Notes: a model not told the origin generated them from the sequence alone. Shown: positions 22,774 through 31,952, numbered from the stretch's first letter. The stretch: 64,000 bases of DNA from Maricaulis virginensis (GCF_027922185.1 NZ_BSFE01000001.1:248001-312000), one strand, 5' to 3'. Program-made: numbers and translations.

Positions 22774-24162
22774 ATGAGCAGTTACGACTACGATCTTTTT
22801 GTCATCGGTGCCGGGTCCGGCGGGGTGCGTGCGGCGCGGATGGCCAAGCAGCATGGCGCCGGCAAGGTGGCGATCGCCGAGGAATACCGGTTCGGCGGCA
22901 CCTGCGTGATCCGCGGCTGTGTGCCCAAGAAACTCCTGGTCTATGCCAGCGAGTTCTCCAAGACCTTCAAGCTGGCCGAGGGCTATGGCTGGACGGTCGG
23001 CGAGACCGAATTCAGCTGGGAAAAGCTGATCGCTGCCAAGGACAACGAGATCGACCGCCTGTCGGGCATCTATGAGCGCAATCTCAACAATTCCGGCGTC
23101 GACACGATCGAGGACCGGGCCGTTCTGGAAGATGCGCATACGATCCGCCTGGTGAAGTCGGACCGTACGGTCACCGCCGACAAGATCCTGATCGCGGTCG
23201 GCGGTACGCCCTTCGTGCCGGATATCGAGGGCGCCGAGCTGGGCATTACCTCCAACGAGGCCTTCCATCTGGAAGAACTGCCCCGGCATGTCGTGATCGC
23301 CGGCGGCGGCTATATCGCCTGCGAGTTCGCCCAGATCTTCGCCGGGCTGGGATCGGAGGTCTGCCAGGTCTATCGCGGCGAGACCGTGCTGCGCGGGTTT
23401 GACGACGATATCCGCTCCACCGTGCACGAGGAGCTGGTGCGGTCGGGCGTGCGGGTGATCACGCACACCGTCTTCGAAAAGATCGAGCCGCTCGAGGATG
23501 GCCGCAAGCGGGTGCATCTCGACAATGGCCATCACGTCGATACCGACATCGTGATGTATGCCATCGGCCGCAACCCCTATGTCGCCGATCTGGGCCTGGA
23601 CAAGGCCGGGGTCGAGCTCGACGAGGCGGGCGCCATCAAGGTGGATGCCTATTCGAAGACCTCGGCCGGGAATATCTATGCCGTGGGCGATGTGACCAAC
23701 CGGGTCAATCTGACGCCGGTGGCGATCCGCGAGGGCGCCGCCTTCGCCCAGACCGTGTTCGGCGGCCAGCCGCTGGCCTATGATCACGAGGATATCGCCT
23801 CGGCTGTGTTCACCCAGCCGCCGGTCGGATCGGTCGGCCTGTCCGAGGCGCTGGCCCGGAAAAGCTTCGACAAGGTCGATATTTACAAGACGTCCTTCCG
23901 TCCGATGAAAGCGTCATTCTCCAACGACGCCTCCCGCATGATGATGAAACTTGTTGTCGACGGGGAGACAGACCGGGTGTTGGGCGTGCATATTGTCGGA
24001 CCGGATGCGCCAGAAATGATCCAGCTGGCCGGTATCGCCGTGAAGGCGAAGCTGACCAAGGCGCAATTCGACGCCGCCTGCGCGGTGCATCCGACGAGTG
24101 CCGAAGAACTGGTGACCATGAAGGAGAAGTGGACACCGCCCGAGTTGAAAGCAGCTGAGTGA
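22774..24162 (+). CDS. gor: Glutathione-disulfide reductase
   Basis: FAD flavoenzyme that regenerates reduced glutathione with NADPH, 462 aa, a homodimer in the cytoplasm. The FAD-binding motif GAGSGG lies near residue 12. The redox disulfide is C44/C49 in GGTCVIRGCVPKK. The NAD(P)-binding GGGYIACEFA occurs near residue 172, the second FAD motif YAVGDVTN near 305, and the catalytic HPTSAEE near 445. Active-site spacing and the HPTSAEE form fit Gor rather than mercuric reductase or lipoamide dehydrogenase. aroG starts 1 bp after its stop. Confidence 0.95.
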   Translation: MSSYDYDLFVIGAGSGGVRAARMAKQHGAGKVAIAEEYRFGGTCVIRGCVPKKLLVYASEFSKTFKLAEGYGWTVGETEFSWEKLIAAKDNEIDRLSGIYERNLNNSGVDTIEDRAVLEDAHTIRLVKSDRTVTADKILIAVGGTPFVPDIEGAELGITSNEAFHLEELPRHVVIAGGGYIACEFAQIFAGLGSEVCQVYRGETVLRGFDDDIRSTVHEELVRSGVRVITHTVFEKIEPLEDGRKRVHLDNGHHVDTDIVMYAIGRNPYVADLGLDKAGVELDEAGAIKVDAYSKTSAGNIYAVGDVTNRVNLTPVAIREGAAFAQTVFGGQPLAYDHEDIASAVFTQPPVGSVGLSEALARKSFDKVDIYKTSFRPMKASFSNDASRMMMKLVVDGETDRVLGVHIVGPDAPEMIQLAGIAVKAKLTKAQFDAACAVHPTSAEELVTMKEKWTPPELKAAE

Positions 24163-24163
24163 T

Positions 24164-25531
24164 ATGACCTGGTCTCCGAAATCCTGGCGGGACTTCCCCG
24201 TCAAGCAAATGCCGACCTACAAGGATGAAGCCGCCCTGGCCGGCGCGATCGACGAGCTGTCTGCCCGTCCCGCGCTCGTCTTTGCCGGCGAGGCCCGCAA
24301 GCTGCGGCGCCAGCTGGCCGATGTGTCGGCCGGTAATGCCTTCCTCCTGCAGGGCGGCGATTGTGCGGAAAGCTTCACCGAATTCTCCACCGAAGGCGTG
24401 CGCGATACGTTCCGCGTTCTCCTGCAGATGGCGGTGGTGCTCACCTTTGCCGCCTCCAAGCCGGTGGTGAAGGTCGGCCGCATGGCGGGGCAGTTTGCCA
24501 AGCCGCGCTCCTCCGATACCGAGACGATCGACGGCGTCACCCTGCCCAGCTATCGCGGCGACAGCGTCAATGGTGTGGATTTCACGCCCGAGGCCCGCGA
24601 GCCGGACCCCAAACGCCTGATCCGCGCCTACGACCAGTCGGCCTCGACGCTGAACCTGCTGCGCGCCTTCGCGTCCGGCGGCTATGCCGACCTGCACAAT
24701 GTCCACCAGTGGACCCAGGATTTCGTCAAGGACAGCCCGGCAGCGGAACGCTATGCCGAGACGGCCGTGCGGATTTCCGAGGCGCTGGACTTCATGAAGG
24801 CCTGCGGCATCGGCCGGGACTCTGCCCCGTCTCTCGAGGCGGTGGACTTCTTCACCAGCCACGAAGCCCTGCACCTGCCTTTCGAGGAGGCGCTGACGCG
24901 GCGCGATCCGAATACCGGCCAGTGGTATGCCACCTCCGCCCACATGATCTGGGTCGGCGAGCGCACCCGCCAGCTCGACGGGGCGCATCTGGAATATGCC
25001 CGCGGAATCGCCAACCCGGTCGGCGTGAAATGCGGTCCGACCATGACGGCGGACGAGCTCCTGCCGCTGATCGACACCATCAATCCGGACAATGAGGCCG
25101 GCCGCCTGGTGCTGATCGTGCGCATGGGCGCCGACAATGTCGGCAACAATCTGCCGGCGCTGGCGCGGGCGGTGACCGAGGCCGGCCGCAAGGTCGTCTG
25201 GTCGTCCGATCCGATGCACGGCAATACGGTGAAAGCGTCCAGTGGCTACAAGACGCGGAATTTCGACCGCATCCTGACCGAGCTGGAAAGCTTCATGGAC
25301 GTGCTCTACTCCGAGGGTGCCTATCCGGGCGGCGTGCATTTCGAGATGACCGGCCGCGACGTGACCGAATGCACCGGCGGTGCAAAACCGGTCACCGAGG
25401 CCGATCTTGCGGCGCGCTATCACACCCAGTGCGATCCGCGCCTCAACGCCGACCAGGCGCTCGACATGGCCTTCCGCATCGCGGAATCGCTCAAGCGCGT
25501 GCGCCGCAATAATTCCGCTGCTGCGGCCTGA
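24164..25531 (+). CDS. aroG: Class II 3-deoxy-7-phosphoheptulonate (DAHP) synthase
   Basis: First enzyme of the shikimate pathway, condensing phosphoenolpyruvate and erythrose-4-phosphate, 455 aa. It is the plant-like class II form. Supporting phrases are LQGGDCAESF near residue 63 (metal-binding cysteine), VGRMAGQFAKPRS, LPSYRGDSVN, THEALHLPFEEALTR-like helix, HMIWVGERTRQLDGAHLEY, GPTMTADEL and DPMHGNT. Its length matches the family. It lies 1 bp after gor and is closed by a strong terminator, so gor and aroG share a transcript. Confidence 0.95.
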   Translation: MTWSPKSWRDFPVKQMPTYKDEAALAGAIDELSARPALVFAGEARKLRRQLADVSAGNAFLLQGGDCAESFTEFSTEGVRDTFRVLLQMAVVLTFAASKPVVKVGRMAGQFAKPRSSDTETIDGVTLPSYRGDSVNGVDFTPEAREPDPKRLIRAYDQSASTLNLLRAFASGGYADLHNVHQWTQDFVKDSPAAERYAETAVRISEALDFMKACGIGRDSAPSLEAVDFFTSHEALHLPFEEALTRRDPNTGQWYATSAHMIWVGERTRQLDGAHLEYARGIANPVGVKCGPTMTADELLPLIDTINPDNEAGRLVLIVRMGADNVGNNLPALARAVTEAGRKVVWSSDPMHGNTVKASSGYKTRNFDRILTELESFMDVLYSEGAYPGGVHFEMTGRDVTECTGGAKPVTEADLAARYHTQCDPRLNADQALDMAFRIAESLKRVRRNNSAAAA

Positions 25532-25559
25532 CAGGCGCGCTGACAGCGAAACGATCACA

Positions 25560-25587
25560 GGCGGGGCCTCCGGGCCCCGCCTTTTTT
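25560..25587 (+). terminator. Rho-independent terminator after aroG
   Basis: GGCGGGGCC and GGCCCCGCC form a 9-bp GC stem with a 4-nt loop, followed by six T. It lies 28 bp beyond the stop codon. Confidence 0.9.
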
Positions 25588-25610
25588 GTCTTCCCGCCTC
25601 TCACCCCTCC

Positions 25611-25714
25611 GTCATCCCACGGTGCCCGCAGGGCATCCGGGGGACCCGCGCTCACCTGTCGGCAGGATGGCTGAGGTCCCCCGGATCGCTGCTGCGCACC
25701 GACCGTGGGATGAC
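25611..25714. repeat. Interspersed palindromic repeat, GTCATCCC family, copy 2
   Basis: Runs from GTCATCCCACGG to CCGTGGGATGAC, a perfect 12-base inverted end pair, with an inner inverted pair around ATCCGGGGGACC / GGTCCCCCGGAT. It lies in the convergent aroG-hup gap (25532-25834), which otherwise holds only the two terminators. Confidence 0.8.
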
Positions 25715-25771
25715 GGTGTTCAGGGAAACCGGGTAGGCCAGCTCCTCGCTCTTGACGGGCTCCTCCGCCCA

Positions 25772-25807
25772 AAGAAAAACGCCGCCCGGATGGCTCCGGG
25801 CGGCGTT
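25772..25807 (-). terminator. Rho-independent terminator after hup
   Basis: On the minus strand a 13-bp stem (AACGCCGCCCGGA with its complement) and 4-nt loop is followed by a T-rich run. It lies 28 bp downstream of the hup stop codon. Confidence 0.9.
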
Positions 25808-25834
25808 CGTGTAATCAGAACCCGTTGGACTGAC

Positions 25835-26101
25835 TTAGATGTCCTTCAGGGCAGCAGCCGGACGGAAAGCCGCCTGGGTGCGGGCCTTGGACATCATTTT
25901 TTCGCCAGTGCGCGGATTGCGGACTTCGCGGGCTTCGCGGTGCTTGGCGTAGAAGGTGCCGAAGCCGGCGAGCTGAACGCTGTCATTGCCCTTGACCGAA
26001 GCGATGACGGCTTCGATCGCGGCGTCGACCGCATCGCCCGCTTGTGCGCGGGACAGGCCGGTCTTGTCGCTGACGGCTTTGGCGAGATCAGACTTGTTCA
26101 T
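25835..26101 (-). CDS. hup: HU-family DNA-binding protein
   Basis: Small nucleoid protein, 88 aa, that bends and compacts DNA without strong sequence specificity. N-terminal helices MNKSDLAKAVSDKTGLSRAQAGDAVDAAI mediate dimerisation. The signature GFGTFYAKHREAREVRNPRTGEKM forms the beta arms that enter the minor groove, with the NPRTGE proline at the arm tip. Length is normal for an HU subunit. It is monocistronic with its own terminator. A tract upstream (26102-26160) must hold its promoter. Confidence 0.96.
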   Translation of the reverse strand: MNKSDLAKAVSDKTGLSRAQAGDAVDAAIEAVIASVKGNDSVQLAGFGTFYAKHREAREVRNPRTGEKMMSKARTQAAFRPAAALKDI

Positions 26102-26307
26102 AGGGTTCCCCCCGTTTAGTCGCGGCTCCGGCAGACACGGTCATCGTGTCCGGCCGGTGTGCCGCGTGTTCGTGGACGCCTCATCAAGGCCGAGAACCGG
26201 GCGGCTTTGCAAGCCATAACAGGTGAATCGGGCCGGATTCACTGCAATTTCCTTGGGACAAGTCCCTTTTCTCGCCTTCGGCCCCCGTTTTGCGTACATT
26301 TTGCAGC

Positions 26308-26496
26308 ATGTACCAGGGTGAACCAACTCCTAACGCCGCCTCCGCGAATCGCCCGATTCGCCTGCTGCCGTTCGCACTTGCAGCAGGATTGGCGGCTTAT
26401 GCGATCGCGTTTCTCGCGGGTGCAGGAGAGACCTGGTCGCCGGTGATCGCGGCCTGCGCGGCCGGCTGGACGCTCGGCCGCCTGATGCGGCGCTAG
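26308..26496 (+). CDS. Small hypothetical two-TM protein, 62 aa
   Basis: Short frame starting at ATG 26308, with two hydrophobic segments: LLPFALAAGLAAYAIAFLAG (about 17-36) and a shorter WSPVIAACAAGWTLGRLM (about 42-59). The final residues are basic (RR). No ribosome-binding site stands out. I do not recognise it. It could be a small membrane protein or a chance open frame in GC-rich sequence. Its only support is the hydrophobic pattern and the placement between two transcription units. Confidence 0.4.
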   Translation: MYQGEPTPNAASANRPIRLLPFALAAGLAAYAIAFLAGAGETWSPVIAACAAGWTLGRLMRR

Positions 26497-26511
26497 GCCG
26501 GGACAATTGAA

Positions 26512-26539
26512 AAGGGCCGGCCCCGAAGGACCGGCCCTT
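26512..26539 (-). terminator. Terminator after the MDR oxidoreductase gene (possibly bidirectional)
   Basis: AAGGGCCGG and CCGGCCCTT form a 9-bp stem with a 10-nt loop. On the minus strand it is followed by TTTTC. It lies 26 bp after the oxidoreductase stop and may also serve the small plus-strand frame. Confidence 0.7.
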
Positions 26540-26565
26540 GTCGTTCGCCGCGGGATGCGCAGCCG

Positions 26566-27561
26566 TCAGATCTTGACCAGCATCTTGCCGGTGTTGCGGC
26601 CGGAGAAGAGCCCCATGAAGGCGTCCGGGGCGTTCTCGATCCCCTCGATGACGGTCTCGGCCGGCTTGATCTTGCCGGCAGCCATCCAGGCCGACAGGTC
26701 GCGCACGAAGCCGTCCATCATGTCGGCGTGATCGGTGACAATGAAGCCTTGGATCTTCAGCGACTTGCCGACGATGAAGGTGAGATTGTCGGTGATCGTG
26801 GCCGGCTGGGCGTCGTTGTAGCGCTGGATCATGCCGCAGGCGGCGATCCGACCCTTCGGTTTCAGCGTGTTGAGGGCGGCAGTGAAGTGCGTGCCGCCGA
26901 CATTCTCGAAATAACCGTCAATGCCCTTGGGGGCTGCGTCCTGGATGGCGGCGGTGAGATTGTCGGCCGCCTTGTAGTCGACCACGGCATCGGCGCCGAT
27001 CGACTTGACGAAGTCGCATTTTTCCGGGCCGCCGGCGGTCGCGATGACCGTGGCGCCCATCGCCTTGGCAAACTGGATCCCGGCCGAGCCGACCGCGCCC
27101 GCACCGGCGGACATCCACATCGTCTCGCCTTCCTGCAGGTCGATGATGCGCTTGATACCGACATAGGCGGTCAGGCCCGTCAGGCCGGCAATGCCCAGAT
27201 AGGACTGCGGCGGCAGGACGGAAGTGTCGATCTTCTGCAGGGCCTTGCCCGGCGCGGTATAGGCCTCGCGCCAGCCGAACATGGAATTGACGAAATCGCC
27301 GGGCTTGAGGCCCTCGTAATTGCTCTCGACCACTTCGCCGACAGCACCGCCTTCCATCACCTTGCCGAGCTCGAACGGGCCGACATAGGTGCGGATGCCG
27401 CTCATCCGGCCGCGCATGTAGGGGTCGACCGAGATATAGTGGTTCTTCACGGTCACTTCGCCTTCACCCGGAGCCGGGACATCGGCCTCGGCGAGCTTGT
27501 AGTTCTCCGGCTTGGGATCGCCCTTGAGATATTCCAGGAGGTGGATTTCGCGAGACTTCAT
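26566..27561 (-). CDS. NADP-dependent medium-chain oxidoreductase (CurA/LTB4DH type)
   Basis: Zinc-independent member of the MDR superfamily, 331 aa, reducing alpha,beta-unsaturated ketones or aldehydes with NADPH. The N-terminal GroES-like domain contains NHYISVDPYMRGRM, characteristic of the leukotriene B4 dehydrogenase / CurA group. The Rossmann domain has SAGAGAVGSAGIQFAKAMGATVIATAGG near residues 150-180 and the YFENVGG motif near residue 240. No catalytic zinc cysteines are seen. It is a single gene with its own terminator. The physiological substrate is unknown. Confidence 0.9.
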   Translation of the reverse strand: MKSREIHLLEYLKGDPKPENYKLAEADVPAPGEGEVTVKNHYISVDPYMRGRMSGIRTYVGPFELGKVMEGGAVGEVVESNYEGLKPGDFVNSMFGWREAYTAPGKALQKIDTSVLPPQSYLGIAGLTGLTAYVGIKRIIDLQEGETMWMSAGAGAVGSAGIQFAKAMGATVIATAGGPEKCDFVKSIGADAVVDYKAADNLTAAIQDAAPKGIDGYFENVGGTHFTAALNTLKPKGRIAACGMIQRYNDAQPATITDNLTFIVGKSLKIQGFIVTDHADMMDGFVRDLSAWMAAGKIKPAETVIEGIENAPDAFMGLFSGRNTGKMLVKI

Positions 27562-27594
27562 GGCGGTCTCTCCTTTTTCAGGGTTGGGGGAGGG

Positions 27595-28386
27595 TTATTC
27601 GAGATCGGGTGCGTAGAGCTGCACCAGGCTGAGATCGTAATTCATGTCGAGCGTGAGGGAGGTGCCGAGAATCTGGCCGATTCCCGTCATCAGGAGGGTG
27701 ACCGGCATGATCAGGAACAGGCCCAGCAGGCGCAGCGCCGCGCCACCCGCACTATGGCTGTAGAACCGCACGATAATCCGGCCGGTGCAGAAATAATAGA
27801 CGATCATGGCAAAGCCGATTCCCAGCGAGAACCAGCCAAGGCCCAGGAGGAGCAGCGGAATGGTCGCGATCATCACCACGAAGGACGCATTGGTGGCGGT
27901 GAGGAAGAATTGCACATGTCCCCAGAGCGGCACGCCGGGACGGTACAGCTTCAGCAGCAGCAGATAGGGCAGGGCGGTGACGATCGTGATCGGCCAGAGC
28001 AGCATGGCGCCCCAGCTCTCGATGGTCTGGTTGACCTCTGCCGCGGTCGGGATCTCGCCGGTGGCGCTGCGTCCGGTCGCAAGCCAGGCCTCGACCGCTT
28101 CCGGCTCGAGACTCACCGTAAGCTGGTCCAGGGATCCCGCCAGCGGCGTGCCGAACAGGGATGCGACGACAAACTGGAAGGAGAACAGGGCGACGAAGAC
28201 GCGGATCGGCGAGAGATACCGGCTGAAATCGCCTTTCGCACCGGCCAGCGCCACGTCCGGCGTGCGGGTCAGCGAATGCCAGAGGGTGCGGAAGATGCGG
28301 CCATCGAGATCGAAGGCGGCAATCGAGACGGAGTCGAGAATGTCGTTCGGCTTCGCCTTCGCTGCGGGCTTTTCCTCGGTATCCAA
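27595..28386 (-). CDS. DUF3667-like multi-pass membrane protein
   Basis: 263 aa when started at TTG 28386, which has a near-perfect GGGGGAGG eight bases upstream. An ATG at 28413 gives nine more residues but has poorer signals. The soluble N-terminal 50 residues carry the DLDGRIFRTLWHSL phrase and the SPIRVFVALFSFQF segment typical of DUF3667 proteins, though the usual leading zinc-ribbon cysteines are missing. Four to five hydrophobic segments follow, at about 70-85, 140-160, 175-200, 205-225 and 230-250. The role is unknown. It lies 33 bp upstream of the MDR gene on the same strand. Confidence 0.75.
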   Translation of the reverse strand: MDTEEKPAAKAKPNDILDSVSIAAFDLDGRIFRTLWHSLTRTPDVALAGAKGDFSRYLSPIRVFVALFSFQFVVASLFGTPLAGSLDQLTVSLEPEAVEAWLATGRSATGEIPTAAEVNQTIESWGAMLLWPITIVTALPYLLLLKLYRPGVPLWGHVQFFLTATNASFVVMIATIPLLLLGLGWFSLGIGFAMIVYYFCTGRIIVRFYSHSAGGAALRLLGLFLIMPVTLLMTGIGQILGTSLTLDMNYDLSLVQLYAPDLE

Positions 28387-28564
28387 GTCTGCATCCTCCC
28401 CCTTGCACAGCATGGTAGTGCGCTTCGATGCGCGTGCAAGCCGGTTCGACGCCCCGGTATGGCACCGGCGCGCTGCAATGCGCGGAAACACGTCTTGATG
28501 CAGGAGCGGCTTGATCGCAGGGGCGGGCGGGGTATTCAGCCCGGCAGACGGACAAGGACGTATC

Positions 28565-29494
28565 ATGGTTTCGGAAAACAGGCGCCTGCGGGCCGGTGTT
28601 GTCGGTGCAGGCGTGTTCGGCGGTTTCCACGCCTCGAAATATGCGGCGCATGAGCGGGCCGATCTCGTCGGCATCTACGAGCCCGATATCGAGAAGGCGC
28701 GGGCGCTGGCGCACAAGCATGGTGCGAAAGCCTATGACAATCTCGCCCGCCTGATCGCCGATTGCGACGCCATCACGGTTGCCTCGCCGGCGGTCCACCA
28801 TTTCGAGGCCGCAGCGGCAGCGCTGGCAAACGGCCGTCACGTCCTGGTCGAAAAGCCGGTTGCCTCCAGCGTCGAGGAAGCGCGCGAGCTGATCCAGCTG
28901 GCCGCCACGCATGGCCGCGTACTGCAGGTGGGGCATCAGGAACGCTTCGTGTTCAACGCGATGGGCCTGTTCGCCGTGCCGGATCGTCCCAGGCGCATTG
29001 TCGCCAGCCGCATGGGCCCGCCGTCCGAGCGCTGCCTCGACGTGTCGGTGACGCTGGACCTGATGGTGCACGATCTCGATCTGGCTATCGCCCTGGCGGG
29101 CGGGGCGGTGACATCCGTCGAGGGCGAGGTCGACAAGGGCCGTTTCGGCACGCCGGATATCGCCAGGGCGAAACTGGTCTTCGACAATGGCTGTGTCGCC
29201 GAGCTGGAAGCCAGCCGCGTCCATCACGAGCGCGACCGCAAGATGCGGGTGGAATACGAGACCGGCGCGCTGGAGATCGATTTCGTCGCCAAGACGTTCG
29301 AGAATTCCACGCCCTACGCACTCAATGCCGGTTTCGCCGAAGCGCCGGCTGCGCGCGATTCCCTGGGCGCCAATGTCAACGCCTTCATCGCCTCCGTGCT
29401 GGACGGCGCGCCGGTCGCGGTGCCGGGCATTGCCGGCCTGCGCGCGCTGGATGCAGCCCGGGCGATCGACGGGGCGCGTGTTTACGGATCGTGA
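28565..29494 (+). CDS. Gfo/Idh/MocA-family NAD(P)-dependent oxidoreductase
   Basis: 309 aa, from ATG 28565 (longer frames run into the divergent gene). The Rossmann motif GVVGAGVFGGFHASKY opens the protein. The family signature EKPVASSVEEARELI with the conserved lysine lies near residue 98, and a LMVHDLDLAI segment corresponds to the catalytic HD motif near residue 175. These enzymes oxidise or reduce sugars and sugar derivatives. In related genomes such genes often occur near lipid-A genes, but none is present here, so the substrate stays unknown. nadE starts 40 bp downstream. Confidence 0.9.
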   Translation: MVSENRRLRAGVVGAGVFGGFHASKYAAHERADLVGIYEPDIEKARALAHKHGAKAYDNLARLIADCDAITVASPAVHHFEAAAAALANGRHVLVEKPVASSVEEARELIQLAATHGRVLQVGHQERFVFNAMGLFAVPDRPRRIVASRMGPPSERCLDVSVTLDLMVHDLDLAIALAGGAVTSVEGEVDKGRFGTPDIARAKLVFDNGCVAELEASRVHHERDRKMRVEYETGALEIDFVAKTFENSTPYALNAGFAEAPAARDSLGANVNAFIASVLDGAPVAVPGIAGLRALDAARAIDGARVYGS

Positions 29495-29534
29495 GCCTCT
29501 TGCGGCGGGGCACGGCGCGGTCTAAGTCGCCATC

Positions 29535-31199
29535 ATGACGGACCGGATTTCCATTCTGACGGCCCAGCTCAACCCCGTGGTCGGGGATGTGTCGGGCAAT
29601 CTGGCCAAGGCGCGCGCCGCGATTGCCGACGGCCGCATCCGTGGCGCCGACCTTGTCGTCTTCCCCGAAATGTTCCTCCTGGGCTATCCGCCCGAGGATC
29701 TGGTGCTCAAGCCGGCGGCCGTCGAGGCCTGCAAGCGCGCACTGGATACGCTGGTCGAGGACACAAAGTCCGGCCCGGCCGTGCTGGTCGGCCTGCCCTG
29801 GCGCCAGGGCCGCAAGCTGCACAATGCCGTCGCGCTGATCGATGAGGGCCATCTCGTCGCCCTGCGCTTCAAGCATGAACTGCCCAATTACGCCGTGTTC
29901 GACGAGATGCGCGTCTTCCAGCCCGGCCCCGTTCCGGAGATCGTCAAATGGCGCGGCATCCGCCTCGGCTTGCCGATCTGCGAGGACATCTGGCGCGAGA
30001 CGGTGCCGCAGGCGCTGATCGACCAGGGCGCCGAGATGATGATCGTCATCAATGGTTCGCCCTGGCGCCGCACGATCGAGCGCGAGCGCAAGACCGCCTT
30101 TTCCGCCTGGTTCGACCGCTGGCAGGGCCGCAAGGCGATGATCTTCGTCAACCAGGTCGGCGGCCAGGACGAGCTTGTCTTCGACGGCGCCGGCTTTGCC
30201 CGCGACAGTGCCGGCGAGACCGTCCAGCGCCTGCCTGCCTTCGAAGAGGCGATGGATCTGGCCGTCTGGCAGCGCACGCAGACCGGCTGGTCCTGCAACA
30301 GCAAGGCGCGGGCGCCGGTCGTCTCCGGGCTCGAGGCCGACTGGAAGGCGATGGTGCTGGCCCTGCGGGACTATGTCGACAAGGCGGGCTTCCCCGGCGT
30401 CGTGCTGGGCATGTCCGGCGGGATCGACAGCGCGATCTCGGCGGCGATCGCTGTCGATGCGCTGGGGCCGGAACGGGTGTGGGCGGTGATGATGCCGTCG
30501 AAATACACCTCGCAGGAAAGCCTGGAGGATGCCCGCGAATGCGCGCAGATGCTGGGTATCCGCTACGACATCATCGATGTCGAGCCGGCCATCCAGGCGT
30601 TCGGGTCGACGCTCGCCGAAGTGTTTGCCGGCAAGGATCCCGACACGACCGAAGAAAACATCCAGTCGCGTGCCCGCGGCGTCGTGCTGATGGCGCTGTC
30701 GAACAAGTTCGGGCCGATGGTGCTGTCCACCGGCAACAAGTCGGAAATGGCCGTCGGCTATGCCACGCTCTATGGCGACATGAATGGCGGCTATAACGCC
30801 CTCAAGGACGTCTACAAGACGGAGGTCTTCGAGCTGGCCTGGTGGCGCAATGCCCATCCGCGCGCGACCGGCCTGGGGCCCGTCGGCCAGGTCATCCCCG
30901 AGCGCATCATCACCAAGCCGCCCTCGGCCGAGCTGCGTGAAGACCAGACCGACCAGGACAGCCTGCCGCCCTATGACGTGCTGGACGCCATTCTCTTCGC
31001 CCTCGTGGAGGAGGAGCGTTCGGTGCGCGATCTCGTCGCCGAAGGCCAGGACGAGGCGACGGTGCGCCGCATCGAGAACCTGCTCTACCGCGCCGAATAC
31101 AAGCGCCGCCAGGCCCCGCCGGGCGTGAAGATCGGCTCCAAGAATTTCGGCCGCGACCGCCGCTACCCCATCACCAACCGGTTCAAGTCGGGGGATTAG
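29535..31199 (+). CDS. nadE: Glutamine-dependent NAD+ synthetase
   Basis: Final step of NAD synthesis, 554 aa. The N-terminal nitrilase-like glutaminase domain (1 to about 260) carries the triad glutamate in FPEMFLLGYPPEDL, lysine in FKHELPN and cysteine in LPICEDIW. The C-terminal synthetase domain starts near residue 275 with the PP-loop LGMSGGIDSA. It continues with MPSKYTSQESLEDA, TGNKSEMAVGY and TKPPSAELREDQTDQDSLPPY. Ammonia is channelled between the domains. Domain order and length are standard. Confidence 0.96.
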   Translation: MTDRISILTAQLNPVVGDVSGNLAKARAAIADGRIRGADLVVFPEMFLLGYPPEDLVLKPAAVEACKRALDTLVEDTKSGPAVLVGLPWRQGRKLHNAVALIDEGHLVALRFKHELPNYAVFDEMRVFQPGPVPEIVKWRGIRLGLPICEDIWRETVPQALIDQGAEMMIVINGSPWRRTIERERKTAFSAWFDRWQGRKAMIFVNQVGGQDELVFDGAGFARDSAGETVQRLPAFEEAMDLAVWQRTQTGWSCNSKARAPVVSGLEADWKAMVLALRDYVDKAGFPGVVLGMSGGIDSAISAAIAVDALGPERVWAVMMPSKYTSQESLEDARECAQMLGIRYDIIDVEPAIQAFGSTLAEVFAGKDPDTTEENIQSRARGVVLMALSNKFGPMVLSTGNKSEMAVGYATLYGDMNGGYNALKDVYKTEVFELAWWRNAHPRATGLGPVGQVIPERIITKPPSAELREDQTDQDSLPPYDVLDAILFALVEEERSVRDLVAEGQDEATVRRIENLLYRAEYKRRQAPPGVKIGSKNFGRDRRYPITNRFKSGD

Positions 31200-31224
31200 C
31201 TTTCCTCCCCCAGGTTGTGAGCTG

Positions 31225-31332
31225 TTTCCCCCGGACCTGTTCCGGGGCCCGCCGGCGTTTGCGCGTCGTGATGACATGATGGAGGCCGGCAGCGAAGAGG
31301 TGCTAGGCCCGGAACGTGTCCGGGGGAAGCGC
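31225..31332. repeat. Interspersed repeat, TTTCCCCGGAC family, copy 1
   Basis: Opens with TTTCCCCCGGACCTGTTCCGGGGCC and closes with a GGCCCGGAACGTGTCCGGGGGAA mirror, forming inverted ends. The same ends occur at 36376-36506 and 45285-45378. It lies in the nadE to 31436 gene interval. Confidence 0.7.
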
Positions 31333-31383
31333 TTTGACACCATTTCAACCCTGCGACACCCCGTCCCATCCCTTTGTTCCGAA

Positions 31384-31403
31384 ATTTCTGTCAAAACAGA
31401 AAT
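31384..31403. promoter_or_regulatory. Perfect 8-4-8 palindrome before the 31436 gene
   Basis: ATTTCTGT, 4 nt, ACAGAAAT is a perfect inverted repeat, AT-rich against GC-rich surroundings, 33-52 bp upstream of the next start codon. That position suits a repressor operator. The binding protein is unknown. Confidence 0.45.
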
Positions 31404-31435
31404 CAACGAAACGGGAGTGCTCAAAGGAGGTCGCC

Positions 31436-31882
31436 ATGCGCGATATTATCCGTGCCGATGCCGAACGCCGCTTTGCCGATACCTGGATACGCCCGGTCGG
31501 CGCCTGGCTCGCAGCCTGCCTTGCCAGCGCTGCGGCCATGGTCGGAAGCTTCGGTGTGATGGCGCTGGCCGAGGGCGTGCCAAGCGCGCAGCAAGTCGCC
31601 GGGTTCGCCGCGGCAATCATCCCCGGCACTCTCTATATCGGCGTGTTCATGGTCGTGCTGACGGCCCTGCCGACACTCGCCTTCGCCTGGCTGATGCACA
31701 GCCAGGGCTGGAAGACGATCCGTACCAGCGCGCTGATGGGCGGTGTCACGGGTATTCTGTGTGTCCAGGTTTTCGGCTTCCCCCTGCAGCACGGCGCCGA
31801 ATTCGTCCCGCTCATGGTCCTGGTCTTCTGCGTCGGCCTGGTCGGCGGGAGCGTGTACCGGCTGGTGGCGGGGAAACACTGA
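31436..31882 (+). CDS. Small integral membrane protein of unknown function, 148 aa
   Basis: Starts at ATG 31436 after a strong AAAGGAGG. Residues 1-20 are charged and cytoplasmic. About four hydrophobic segments follow, at 22-47, 58-85, 100-118 and 123-143, and the tail is basic. No family signature is recognised. The palindrome just upstream suggests regulated expression. It lies alone between nadE and gltX, with no functional cue from its neighbours. Confidence 0.7.
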   Translation: MRDIIRADAERRFADTWIRPVGAWLAACLASAAAMVGSFGVMALAEGVPSAQQVAGFAAAIIPGTLYIGVFMVVLTALPTLAFAWLMHSQGWKTIRTSALMGGVTGILCVQVFGFPLQHGAEFVPLMVLVFCVGLVGGSVYRLVAGKH

Positions 31883-31952
31883 ACCCCCGCTTGCCCCGGC
31901 GCGCGCGCGGCGCTAAGCCCTGCGGCTCATCTTCGAGCCAAGGCCTGCACCG

